Origin: an uncultured Eubacteriales bacterium | GTDB lineage: Bacteria; Bacillota; Clostridia; Oscillospirales; CAG-272 | Assembly (NCBI GenBank): GCA_949747515.1 | Contig: CATKFO010000060.1 | Location: 1-61,257 of the forward strand | Length of the DNA: 61,257 nt | Direction of reading: 5' to 3' | Shown here: positions 52,290 to 60,466 of the stretch, piece by piece | How positions within the stretch are numbered: the first letter of the stretch is position 1 | Layout of the letters: every line of letters begins with the position of its first letter | Translations under genes and position numbers: made by a program | The notes under the pieces: generated by a model | What the model was told of the DNA's origin: nothing | The model's database searches: none | Seen by the model: only the letters and a program-made list of their open reading frames with translations

Positions 52290-52669
52290 TGCTTGAGTTT
52301 ACAGACGTTTGTCTTATCACGGATAATGTGCCGGCGCTTGCCGAGTTCTATGAAAAGCTGTTTGCTGTAAAAGCACAGGGCGACGACATTCATTCATACG
52401 TCTCTGTTCCCGGACTTGGCGTCGCCATTTACGATAAAAACGCGGCTATGAGAGATCGTCCGGAACTCGATTACTCCGCTCGCGGCAACGATCGCCTGCA
52501 TATCGGCTTTAACTGCGAGGATGCCACAAAGGAGTATGAAAGAATAAAATCTCTGGGAATTTGCGTTCCGACAGAACCGATCGTATGGCCATGGGGAGCC
52601 AAATCGTTTTATTTTAAGGATTTAGACGGAAACATAATCCTAGTAAGAAGCTGGGAAAAGGAGAATTGA
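52289..52669 (+). CDS. VOC family protein (glyoxalase/bleomycin-resistance fold)
   Basis: From the ATG at 52289, which overlaps the HIT stop codon by one base, the protein has 126 residues. It has the VOC repeat pattern FTDVCLITDNVPALAEFYEK and RLHIGFNCEDATKEYERIKS, with LDGNIILV closing the fold. The role could be metal-dependent modification or drug binding. GGAG lies eight bases before the start in the 3' end of the HIT gene. Confidence 0.87.
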   Translation: MLEFTDVCLITDNVPALAEFYEKLFAVKAQGDDIHSYVSVPGLGVAIYDKNAAMRDRPELDYSARGNDRLHIGFNCEDATKEYERIKSLGICVPTEPIVWPWGAKSFYFKDLDGNIILVRSWEKEN

Positions 52670-52673
52670 ATTT

Positions 52674-53432
52674 ATGTTATGCCCCAAGTGTAAAAAGAAT
52701 GATTCTAATGATAGAGAAATGTGTCCGTATTGCGGAGCGCCTATAAAGCCTATTCCTGTTCCCGCAGGCGGGAAAATAAAATTCGGTAAATTTGATTGGT
52801 ACATACTTGAGAAGCAGAGTGATCGAGCGCTTATTCTTACAGAAAAAGTAATTGAAAAAAGAGCGTATCATGGTGAAGAAACAGAAGTCACGTGGGAATC
52901 ATGCGATTTACGTAAATATCTAAACGGTGAATTTTATTATTCTTTCAGCGAAAGCGATCGTAACCGAATTATCGAGGTCACAAACGTAAACGCCGATAAT
53001 CCGTGGTATGGTACGAACGGCGGAAACCCAACAAATGATAAAATCTTTTTGCTGAGTATCGATGAAGTCATAAAGTATTTCGGCGACAGCGGACAACTGG
53101 AAAGTCGGTATATGTACCCAAATTGCGAGTGGTGCAAGGATGAATTTTTACCGTGGATCGACGATCAATACAACATAAATAGACGCGCGGTCGACGACAT
53201 GGGTATCGTTCAGTTTTGGAGACTCCGATCCCCGGGAGCAAACTCACGATGCTCGGCCAGTATAGGCGGATTTGCCGGAGACGGCTTCGACCATGGCGAA
53301 ATAAATATTGGAAACGCCGATTTATTGGCAGACGGACATTTTGTTCAAGACGGCTGCGGCTGGCTGTCGAAAGAAGACGAACGTCATACTTTGAACGGAG
53401 TTCGTCCCGCATTATGGATAAGAATCGACTGA
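52674..53432 (+). CDS. Zinc-ribbon plus DUF6273 protein
   Basis: Residues 1-25 form a zinc ribbon (CPKCKKND and MCPYCGAP). The rest (about 35-252) matches DUF6273: FDWYILEKQSDRALILTEKV, WESCDLRKYLNGEFYYSFSE, LLSIDEVIKYF, FWRLRSPGA and a GVRPALWIRID ending, a C-type-lectin/formylglycine-enzyme-like fold. Its function is unknown; in Clostridia such domains recur in variable loci. AAAAGGAG precedes the start. Confidence 0.88.
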   Translation: MLCPKCKKNDSNDREMCPYCGAPIKPIPVPAGGKIKFGKFDWYILEKQSDRALILTEKVIEKRAYHGEETEVTWESCDLRKYLNGEFYYSFSESDRNRIIEVTNVNADNPWYGTNGGNPTNDKIFLLSIDEVIKYFGDSGQLESRYMYPNCEWCKDEFLPWIDDQYNINRRAVDDMGIVQFWRLRSPGANSRCSASIGGFAGDGFDHGEINIGNADLLADGHFVQDGCGWLSKEDERHTLNGVRPALWIRID

Positions 53433-53438
53433 AACAAC

Positions 53439-54488
53439 ATGAATAATTTAAAAATAATATCACTCCGCATGGAGCGTCAGCGCTTTATAAACAAAGCGAA
53501 CGAAGCGGAATATATAAATCTATACCGCGATACACAGCCGGGACAAAACGTGTATTTTAACGGGTTTGGAGAGCCGCCTACGCTTGTTTTCCGCGCTGAT
53601 TTCGACGATATAGAGTTTAACAGGAATCGTCAAAAAAATCGCCGACTTGTCAAAGGTCGCTTTGCCGGCGGCAATATCGGTTGGATAATGGAAGAAGACT
53701 TAGAACTGTTTGCTTCTCTCTATCGAAAACCCCTTACAAAACCAACAGTGGAGCAGCTGCGGATACTTGATCTTATAGAGCGAGAAGGTCCTTTAAATAT
53801 TCGGTTAATAAAAGAGGAAACCGGTCTGCTCGTTAAGCAAATAACTCCTGCCCTTCACCGCCTGCAGGAAGCGTTCCTGATTTATGAAGATCAGTACGAC
53901 GGCGGATGGGATCGCGGTTGGCTCAAATTCTCAGAAATGTTTCCGGAAATGAGAATAGACCGATATACCAGGTTGGAAGCGCTGAAAATCGTACTAAAAA
54001 GGTTTGCATACAGAATCGTATGGTTTGATACCGCAATGGCGAAATCTTTTTATAAGATACCTGAAAAAGAAATTAAGGCGTCTGTCGGAGAGCTTGAATC
54101 CGAAGGAGCGTTGATAGCACGGTCGTCGGGTTATATGCTTAAAAGCGACGAAGATCTTCTTGAATACTACACCCCCAAGACCATCAACCGCGTCTATGCT
54201 ATTCACCGTAACGATTTTATTTATAAGGCTCACGAGCACATTCTGAAGGATATGGCGAAAAAGATGGTCAAGGGGCTTGAGTATGACTGCGAGCCTCTGC
54301 AGTACCTTCTTATAGACGGGGAATTTCACGGCGCATCCGTAGGTAGATTTAGGCAAGGACCATATGATCTTAACGACATCGTCTGTGATTTACCAAATGC
54401 TGAAAGCCGAAAGGATGAAATTATCGAAGCAGTTCGCTCGGTTAACTACGGCAAGTCGCCTCGGCGATTTATGGGAAAAGACATATAA
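53439..54488 (+). CDS. AlkZ-like winged-helix protein (possible DNA glycosylase)
   Basis: The 349-residue protein resembles the AlkZ/YcaQ (HTH_42) family of glycosylases that unhook alkylated bases and crosslinks. The first helix LRMERQRFINKANEAEYINL, a tandem winged-helix region with LRILDLIEREGPLNIRLIKE and VKQITPALHRLQEAFLIYED, then RLEALKIVLKRF and LQYLLIDGEFHGASVGRFRQGPYD match family parts as I recall them. I could not confirm the catalytic QxQ motif typical of AlkZ; the branch may be non-catalytic. No ribosome binding site is visible before the ATG at 53439. Confidence 0.7.
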   Translation: MNNLKIISLRMERQRFINKANEAEYINLYRDTQPGQNVYFNGFGEPPTLVFRADFDDIEFNRNRQKNRRLVKGRFAGGNIGWIMEEDLELFASLYRKPLTKPTVEQLRILDLIEREGPLNIRLIKEETGLLVKQITPALHRLQEAFLIYEDQYDGGWDRGWLKFSEMFPEMRIDRYTRLEALKIVLKRFAYRIVWFDTAMAKSFYKIPEKEIKASVGELESEGALIARSSGYMLKSDEDLLEYYTPKTINRVYAIHRNDFIYKAHEHILKDMAKKMVKGLEYDCEPLQYLLIDGEFHGASVGRFRQGPYDLNDIVCDLPNAESRKDEIIEAVRSVNYGKSPRRFMGKDI

Positions 54489-54679
54489 GTAAAATCTCAT
54501 AATAATTGTTAGATAAAACACTTGCTAAAAGTTTTGTTATAAAAAACTCGAAAAATTTTGCTTCGCACGCTTGGCTTAGCGGCAAAGCAAATAAAAAGCT
54601 TTCTCATCGGCCAAACTTCAGCTTTATATGCGATATTATTTAAATCTGTAAAAATCAACTCGGCTTTAATAATATGGTA

Positions 54680-54708
54680 TTGACAGAATAAACACGATAT
54701 GTTAAAAT
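54680..54708 (+). promoter_or_regulatory. Sigma-A promoter upstream of mgsA
   Basis: TTGACA (54680-54685) and TAAAAT (54703-54708) are 17 nt apart. The expected start is near 54715, about 160 nt before mgsA. Confidence 0.75.
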
Positions 54709-54722
54709 AATAATATAGCAAT

Positions 54723-54752
54723 GGGGCGGTATCTATCGATATTGCCCCTTTT
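54723..54752 (+). terminator. Attenuator-like hairpin just after the promoter
   Basis: An 11-bp stem, GGGGCGGTATC (54723-54733) and GATATTGCCCC (54738-54748), including two G-U pairs, has a 4-nt loop and is followed by TTTTA. It would begin about eight nt into the transcript from the promoter at 54680, so it may attenuate mgsA, or protect the 5' end of the mRNA. Confidence 0.55.
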
Positions 54753-54873
54753 ACTATAATAAGAAAACGTTTAAAAATCTGAAGATATGATTTTTAACGC
54801 CGTTAGTTACGCCGAATCAAATAAATAATACTGATTGTTTTCAGCGCGGCGTCAAAGAAAGGATCGAAAAATT

Positions 54874-55362
54874 ATGCAGGAAGAAAAACGCACCCATATA
54901 ATGGCGGCCCAGAAAAACATCGCTTTAATAGCCCACGATAATATGAAGCCTGAAATAATAGACTGGTGCCGTCAAAACAAAAAGAGCCTGGAGCACCATT
55001 TTCTGTTCGGAACGGGAACAACCGCTAAGGTTATATCCGAAATTACCGGACTGCCTGTCCGCGGATTTAACAGCGGCCCTCTCGGAGGAGATCAGCAGAT
55101 CGGCGCCCGTATTGTAGACGGAAAAATCGATCTTGTGATATTTTTTTCCGACCCGCTCACCGCACAACCTCACGACCCTGATGTAAAAGCTCTTTTAAGA
55201 ATCGCTCAAGTCTACGATATCCCAATAGCGAATAACCGCGCGACGGCAGACTTTATTATTAACAGCTCCTGCATGAACAGCGAATACTCTCATAAACTTA
55301 TAAACTATAAAAATTCGATTACTGAAAGAGTTCAAAACGTCGTAAAAACGGTAAAAGAATAA
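54874..55362 (+). CDS. mgsA: Methylglyoxal synthase
   Basis: From the ATG at 54874, after AAAGGATCG, the protein has 162 residues. It converts dihydroxyacetone phosphate to methylglyoxal and phosphate, an outlet in phosphate-limited sugar metabolism. The signatures IALIAHDNMKPEIIDWC near the N-terminus, FGTGTTAKVI, the SGPLGGDQQIGARI loop, and the catalytic FFSDPLTAQPHDPDVKALLR are all intact. A leader hairpin suggests regulation. Confidence 0.96.
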   Translation: MQEEKRTHIMAAQKNIALIAHDNMKPEIIDWCRQNKKSLEHHFLFGTGTTAKVISEITGLPVRGFNSGPLGGDQQIGARIVDGKIDLVIFFSDPLTAQPHDPDVKALLRIAQVYDIPIANNRATADFIINSSCMNSEYSHKLINYKNSITERVQNVVKTVKE

Positions 55363-55405
55363 TTATTTCATATGAAAAGATTTTTTCTCGCAAGGAGGCG
55401 GTAAC

Positions 55406-55912
55406 GTGAAAAAAATAATTACAATAGTTGGTCCAAACGGCGTTGGGAAAACAACGGCCGCAAACTCGCTGCTGAAAATTTGTCTCCATAGCGCATATGT
55501 AGACTCCGATTGCCTCCGCGCGATAAACCCGTTTAAATTTACCGATAAAACAAAAAAGGCGGTAACTGAAAATATTTTCTGCGTTTTTAGAAATTATTTG
55601 CTGTGCGACGATATTGAAACAATTATTTTTCCATACGGCTTCCACGGAGAGCGCAAGGAAATTTATAACGAAACGATTCAGCGTTTGCATAACGAAGATA
55701 TTGAGTTTGATAGTCATATAGTTATTTTAAAATGCGAGTACGATGAAAATATACGCAGGGCCCTTAATGATTCCAGAGACATTGAACGCGTGAAAAGAGG
55801 AATGTCAAACACATTTAATTTATATGACGATTACGGTTTCACATTTATAAATACGACTGATTTGAATCCACGTCAAGTCGCAGAGAAAATAAAAGAATTA
55901 TTCTGCATCTGA
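55406..55912 (+). CDS. P-loop NTPase of kinase type
   Basis: The 168-residue protein begins IITIVGPNGVGKTTAANSLL with a clear Walker A motif (Lys 15). The VDSDCLRAINPF segment and the later VILKCEYDENIRRALNDSRD, with a possible LID-like arginine, fit small nucleoside/antibiotic-kinase-like ATPases. The start is GTG at 55406, with AGGAGG ten bases upstream. The substrate is unknown; the gene lies alone between mgsA and the toroid-fold protein. Confidence 0.85.
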   Translation: MKKIITIVGPNGVGKTTAANSLLKICLHSAYVDSDCLRAINPFKFTDKTKKAVTENIFCVFRNYLLCDDIETIIFPYGFHGERKEIYNETIQRLHNEDIEFDSHIVILKCEYDENIRRALNDSRDIERVKRGMSNTFNLYDDYGFTFINTTDLNPRQVAEKIKELFCI

Positions 55913-56081
55913 AGTACGGCGTCGCGCAGAAACGCGTGTAAAATCAATAGAATACCTGTTAAATCAGGATAAACCTGTAAACGCGAATACGGCGACTGCG
56001 ATATGATTATTCGCGTCGTTGAATTCGAATAAAATCAAATGTTAATCGCATTTCTTTACACAGATCAAGAGGAGTTAAGAA

Positions 56082-57065
56082 ATGATAAAACTTAACCACA
56101 ATAATTTTATAAAGGCTCGCGATTATATATTTGCGAATGCAGAAGAGATAGACCGAGCGTGGTTTAGATATGTTTTTGAAGATAAGGACGACGATCTATT
56201 TTTAGACTCGCTGAAAAAGTATCAGTATGAAAACGGCGGCTTTGGAGGACTGTATTATGAATTTGATTATAAAGGTCCATGCCTGAAAAGTACGGAAATC
56301 GCTGTTAAGCGCATATTAAGCCTTGAAAAAAAGCCGTCTTCAGATCTCCCTATAATACGGGAAACAATGAAATATCTACTGGATAATTATTTGCCTGGAA
56401 TCGGCAACTGGCGCGAGGTTGTAACGCCCGAGGTAAACGACGGAGCTCACTGTCATTGGGTCCGTTATAGAGGCGAAGATACTACTCCTATCGAGAATGA
56501 AGACGAACGTATTCGTCGATATGACGCCAATGAAAAATTATGTTTTGCAGCGTTCGTTTCCTATTATTCTGAACTTGTAAACCAGGAACTGCTCCATGAT
56601 ATTCTAAAGTATCCAACGGAACACATTCTGCGATACTGGGATGAGAATTCTCCTAATTACGACAGGACAATTTTTGAGCGCGGCGAACCTTATAATTTTG
56701 AATATTTTCAACATTTTATACCCTACATAAGAAACAAGAGCTTAGCTGATAGACTGACTTCGATCCTATGTCAGAGTCCGACCTCATTTATGGAGCTTGA
56801 CTTAAAAAAATCAACGCGAGATTATGTTCATTTGCCTTGCGATTCCGTAAGCTCGCCTGACAGCGTCGTTTATCCGGTCGTGAAAGAACTGGTTGATAAA
56901 TCGTTAGAATATAGAATAAATCAGCAGAGCGACGATGGACGCTGGCCTTTGGGCTGGTCGTTTGGCAGTGATGAGAATTTGCAGAAACTGCAGGTAAAAT
57001 ATGAAGCGTACAGAACTCTTGATATGCTTATAATGCTGGATAAATTTAAAAGAATAGAAAAATAA
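56082..57065 (+). CDS. Terpene-cyclase-like alpha-alpha toroid protein, unknown function
   Basis: The 327-residue protein has no assigned family. It shows repeated QW-like or toroid signatures at both ends: LKKYQYENGGFGGLYYEF near residues 45-62 and RINQQSDDGRWPLGWSFGS near 282-300, as in prenyltransferase/squalene-hopene-type toroids, and mainly helical sequence between (STEIAVKRILSLE, RETMKYLLDNYLPG). It lacks a DxDD cyclase motif, so a terpene cyclase activity is doubtful. GAGGAG precedes the ATG. Confidence 0.7.
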   Translation: MIKLNHNNFIKARDYIFANAEEIDRAWFRYVFEDKDDDLFLDSLKKYQYENGGFGGLYYEFDYKGPCLKSTEIAVKRILSLEKKPSSDLPIIRETMKYLLDNYLPGIGNWREVVTPEVNDGAHCHWVRYRGEDTTPIENEDERIRRYDANEKLCFAAFVSYYSELVNQELLHDILKYPTEHILRYWDENSPNYDRTIFERGEPYNFEYFQHFIPYIRNKSLADRLTSILCQSPTSFMELDLKKSTRDYVHLPCDSVSSPDSVVYPVVKELVDKSLEYRINQQSDDGRWPLGWSFGSDENLQKLQVKYEAYRTLDMLIMLDKFKRIEK

Positions 57066-57130
57066 GGTCGTTTTTCGCCCAAGAAAAATCATGCGTTCTA
57101 AAAACTTTTTCGATATATTTAACGCGGGAG

Positions 57131-58065
57131 ATGAAGTTGATGAATATGCTTAAACAGCTGAACGCAGACGTCATGTATATCGAAGAGAACTTGCGCGCGG
57201 AGTTCGAACTTAATACGGCGGCTGAAATCGCATGCGTTACGGCAGACTCCTTTATCCGTTTTTTCAGTTATATGACCGGTATGACTCTTAAAGAATATGT
57301 GCGTCGCAGAAGTCTGACACTCGCGGCGCATGATCTGAAGAACAGCGAAGAAAGTATCGTCGACGTAGCGATAAAATACAGGTACGACAGCTCCGCGGCA
57401 TTTTCAAGAGCTTTTACAGGACAGCATAGTATTACGCCGTCCGCTCATCGAAAAAACGGAGGTTCGTTAAAAATATATCCGCCGGCTTCCTTTCACATTA
57501 TGATTAAAGGAGCAAAAGAAATAGATTTTAGAATTATTGAACTCGAAGACACTGAGGTTTACGGCGTGTCAAGACAGTATGAAGGAAAGGGATATACGAC
57601 TCATGAAGAATTGCGCCGTTCCATGTGGTCGGATAATTACGACGACGTTCCCAGTCTGCTTTGCGAGGAACGATGTAATCAATCTGGAAACAAGTACTAC
57701 GACGTAATTTAGTACGGAATATGGAGAGACGGCAAATATATATCGCCCGTGAAAAAGCGAATACCAAGACAAACAATCTTGATGCACAAAAGATGCCGGC
57801 ATGAACTTACGCGAATTTTAAGACAAAACCCGGTGGACGCGCATGGATAGAAATTTCAAAGCTATTCGAGTTGATATTCGACTCCCGGCTTCCCTCTTCC
57901 GAGTATAAGCTAAATTCCGAGTATAGTCTAAAATTAAATTTAGCTATCGAAATACTACATCTTTGGACAGACCGCGACATGCGTCAAAAGAATCGGTATT
58001 ACGAAGTTTGAATTCCCGTCGAACTTAAAAAAGTCGATCGCAACGGCGCGTTGCTTGATTTTTAA
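57131..58065 (+). pseudogene. Decayed AraC-GyrI regulator
   Basis: Residues 1-110 are an intact-looking AraC HTH pair (AAEIACVTADSFIRFFSYMTGM, YRYDSSAAFSRAFTGQHSITP). The GyrI half is broken. A TAG at 57710-57712 follows YYDVI where the frame goes on with YGIWRDGKYIS, probably a lost Trp codon. A one-base deletion near 57744-57750 shifts the frame to REKANTKTNNLDAQKMPA. A TGA at 57802-57804 interrupts PA-TYA. The rest reads GGRAWIEISKLFEL and a TGA at 58009-58011 sits where RYYEV-IPVELKK expects Trp. Restoring one base gives a multiple of three, about 308 codons from the ATG at 57140, close to the intact paralogue at 58718-59629 (303 residues). Confidence 0.88.
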
Positions 58066-58105
58066 TCGTCCACGCCGTATAATATAAACAAAGGCGGTGA
58101 TTTAC

Positions 58106-58555
58106 ATGGAAACAAAAAACGTTATACTTGAACTTCGCAAAAAAAGAAAATTATCTCAAGACGAACTTGCGGAAAAATTATATGTTACGCGTCAAGCCGT
58201 CTCCCGTTGGGAGACCGGAGAAACTGTACCAAACACGGAAACCCTGAAACTATTGTCGCGTTTTTTCGACGTGTCGATCAATACTCTTTTAGGTTCTCCA
58301 AGAAAACTTATCTGCCAATGCTGCGGTATGCCGCTGGACGATTCGTCTATCAGTAAAGAACCCGACGGGACGTTCAATGAAGAATACTGTAAGTGGTGCT
58401 ACGCCGAAGGAAAATTCGTTTATACAAATCTTGAAGAATTAACAGATTTCCTTGTCGGTCATATGTCAAATGAAAACTGGCCTCCGGAACAGGCTAGATC
58501 ATTTTTTGAAAGTCAACTACCGAAGCTAAACCATTGGAATAAGTCTCAAAAATAA
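58106..58555 (+). CDS. XRE-type HTH with a zinc-ribbon C-terminal domain
   Basis: From the ATG at 58106, after AAAGGCGGTG, the protein has 149 residues. Residues 5-60 form a Cro/CI HTH (KKRKLSQDELAEKLYVTRQA and VSRWETGETVPN). Residues 70-105 have a zinc ribbon, ICQCCGMPLDD and EEYCKWCYAEGKF, followed by a helical tail NLEELTDFLVGHM typical of the putative zinc-ribbon domain in small regulators. Its targets are unknown. Confidence 0.9.
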   Translation: METKNVILELRKKRKLSQDELAEKLYVTRQAVSRWETGETVPNTETLKLLSRFFDVSINTLLGSPRKLICQCCGMPLDDSSISKEPDGTFNEEYCKWCYAEGKFVYTNLEELTDFLVGHMSNENWPPEQARSFFESQLPKLNHWNKSQK

Positions 58556-58717
58556 TTCTACCGTTTATAGCTTTGCGCTCAAAAAATTGAAAGGCTAAGA
58601 ATACCAATAAAAAAGGCAGATTCACTTAGTAATCTAAAACCCGAATTATCTCGGCACGGATTGTCGGGAAATAAAATCCGACTTTTGATAGAATATACGC
58701 AGACAAGGAGGGAGATT

Positions 58718-59629
58718 ATGGACTGGATCATCGGTTTGCAAAAAGCCGTCGACTATATCGAGGATCATTTGATGGAAGTTATTGATTACGATAAGGTCGC
58801 GGCGCAAAGTTTTTCATCAAGCTATCACTTTCAGCGCGTGTTTAGTCTCCTTTGCGGCTTCACCGTCGGAGAGTATATTCGCCGCCGCAGATTGTCGCTT
58901 GCGGGATCTGAGCTGGCGTCAAGCGGAGCAAAGGTAATCGACGTAGCGCTGAAATACGGTTATGAAAGTCCGGACAGCTTTGCAAAGGCATTCCAAAAGT
59001 TTCACGGCGTATTACCGTCGCAGGCGCGAAAGAACGGTAATAGACTCAAGTCCTTTTCCCGTCTTGTACTGAAATTTTCATTGGAAGGCGGTAGAGCTAT
59101 GAACTACAGAATTGAAGAAAAAGCCGAAATGATATTGACCGGATACAAAACCCATTTCACAGGCGCGCCATACGGCAAAGAAAGAGAGCGTCAGGAAGAA
59201 CGACTTTTCGTTACGACGAGAGGTAAGCAATGGTTTCTCCGCGGAGCGGCAGGAAACGGGGACGCGCATTGCGTTGTTACTAATATAACCGATGAAGGAT
59301 ACGATTATTATTACTGTCATCTGTTAGATAAGTACGAACGCGAAAACCTGTATAACAAAGACGTTACCGGCGTCGACTTTGCTGAAAGCTTAGAGTTTGA
59401 AAACATCACGATTCCCAAATCCAATTACGCAGTTTTTGAAACACAAGATGTGAAAAATCCGATTTGCGATTATCTTGATCTTTTAAATTTGCGGATTCAG
59501 ATTCTGACTGAATGGATGCCGGAAATGGGCTTTCAGCTTAAACAAGCTCCGGAACTTGCGGTATATCACTGGACGCCTAAAAGCGAACGCAACGTACAAA
59601 TCTGGATGCCAATAGAAAAGATAAGATAA
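58718..59629 (+). CDS. AraC-type regulator with GyrI-like effector domain
   Basis: The start at ATG 58718 is preceded by AAGGAGG eight bases upstream; a longer frame to 58661 lacks one. The 303-residue protein has an AraC HTH (about 1-108; SFSSSYHFQRVFSLLCGFTVG and YESPDSFAKAFQKFHGV) and a GyrI-like ligand-binding domain (about 138-303), with MNYRIEEKAEMILTGYKT, LDLLNLRIQILTEWMPE and the end VQIWMPIEKIR. This is the layout of Rob/BmrR-like drug-sensing activators. It is a relative of the decayed gene at 57131. Confidence 0.93.
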   Translation: MDWIIGLQKAVDYIEDHLMEVIDYDKVAAQSFSSSYHFQRVFSLLCGFTVGEYIRRRRLSLAGSELASSGAKVIDVALKYGYESPDSFAKAFQKFHGVLPSQARKNGNRLKSFSRLVLKFSLEGGRAMNYRIEEKAEMILTGYKTHFTGAPYGKERERQEERLFVTTRGKQWFLRGAAGNGDAHCVVTNITDEGYDYYYCHLLDKYERENLYNKDVTGVDFAESLEFENITIPKSNYAVFETQDVKNPICDYLDLLNLRIQILTEWMPEMGFQLKQAPELAVYHWTPKSERNVQIWMPIEKIR

Positions 59630-59641
59630 TTGTTATCAAAT

Positions 59642-59698
59642 AAAGGAGCGCTTACCGTCGCGGCGTTTTGTACCGAAGACAGAATCGCTCCTTTTAAT
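59642..59698 (+). terminator. Intrinsic terminator of the AraC-GyrI gene
   Basis: AAAGGAGCG (59642-59650) pairs with CGCTCCTTT (59686-59694) and is followed by TTAATTAT. It begins 13 nt after the stop codon. Confidence 0.7.
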
Positions 59699-60226
59699 TA
59701 TATTTCAATCCATCCTATGCTATTTTTTCTGCATATATATTGATATAGTATGTAACTATTGGTATTAAAACTAACTAAAAAAATTCATAAATTTTAAGAA
59801 GAAAATAAACATAGTAGCGGAAACGAAAGAATGATGCGACAGTACATAATAACAGGCTCAAATAATTAGGAACTTCGGATCTTCTTGTTCGCTTTACAAA
59901 CACGGTATCGCATAAAATGATACGCCTTGCCATCATCGATACTAAAAGGTTGAACTTCCAAATAGAAGGTTCCAAAATCAGTTCAATTATGCCATGAAAA
60001 ATATTCTGTACAAGCGTGCCTTAAAATCAGCAACAAAATTCCCCATAAGCGCTTGCCCTTTACAGCTCACTTTAACTGCCGTACAATTCGAATTAACATT
60101 GATTAGCAAAAAGCTATTGTCATAAATTTTTTATTTCTTCTCTTCGCTCAATTTAAAAGCTTATTATGTTGTAATGTTCCAGCATAATTTACTACTAAAA
60201 ATGCCGATAAAAATGTCGCTAAAGTA
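59699..60226. other. Gene-free AT-rich stretch before the tRNA gene
   Basis: Over 500 nt of AT-rich sequence separate the accessory array from the tRNA gene. I see no supported gene, no tRNA repeat and no recognisable terminal repeat. A frame at 59775-59975 on the minus strand has no ribosome binding site and unusual composition. It may be the scar of a lost insertion. Confidence 0.45.
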
Positions 60227-60255
60227 TTGACAAAACGACCAAATCGTGTTAGAAT
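60227..60255 (+). promoter_or_regulatory. Promoter of the tRNA gene
   Basis: TTGACA (60227-60232) and TAGAAT (60250-60255) are 17 nt apart and end 11 nt before the mature tRNA 5' end. Confidence 0.75.
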
Positions 60256-60266
60256 ATAATAGATAT

Positions 60267-60340
60267 CGGGGTGTGGCTCAGTTTGGTAGAGTGCTTGGTT
60301 CGGGACCAAGAGGCCGCTGGTTCGAATCCAGTCACTCCGA
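60267..60340 (+). tRNA. tRNA-Pro (anticodon CGG)
   Basis: The cloverleaf closes well: acceptor CGGGGTG (60267-60273) with CACTCCG (60333-60339), including one G-U pair; anticodon stem CTTGG/CCAAG around the loop TTCGGGA, giving anticodon CGG for proline codon CCG; T-arm CTGG-TTCGAAT-CCAG. The discriminator base is A at 60340. The CCA end is not encoded; the next bases are TAAAG. It stands alone with its own promoter and terminator. Confidence 0.93.
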
Positions 60341-60350
60341 TAAAGAAAAG

Positions 60351-60384
60351 TCCCTGTAAACATTGGGTTTGCAGGGATTTTTGT
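60351..60384 (+). terminator. Terminator of the tRNA gene
   Basis: An 11-bp stem, TCCCTGTAAAC (60351-60361) and GTTTGCAGGGA (60367-60377), has a 5-nt loop and is followed by TTTTTGTTTTT. Confidence 0.85.
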
Positions 60385-60466
60385 TTTTCTCAAAATCCTG
60401 CAATTTTGACTTAGGTCAACAAATCAGGTCAACAAAAACGTTTGATTTGCGGGAAAGCAGGCTTAT

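Larger units (their letters stand above)
54489..54873 (+). other. Intergenic region with promoter and early hairpin before mgsA
   Basis: The region of 385 nt has no supported gene. It carries the promoter at 54680-54708 and the terminator-like hairpin at 54723-54752. The left half is AT-rich with a GCTTCGCACGCTTGGCTTAGCGGCAAAGC patch of partial symmetry near 54559-54588. Confidence 0.5.

Noticed and set aside
32043..59630. Integron or CRISPR-type array
   Set aside because: No attC-like palindromes between cassettes and no spaced direct repeats could be seen.
32043..59630. Known anti-phage defence system
   Set aside because: No restriction, Cas, retron, CBASS cyclase-effector pair or abortive toxin pair is recognisable; the nucleotidyltransferases look drug-type rather than CD-NTase.
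59775..59975. Minus-strand frame before the tRNA
   Set aside because: No ribosome binding site, odd composition, and it lies in AT-rich non-coding sequence.
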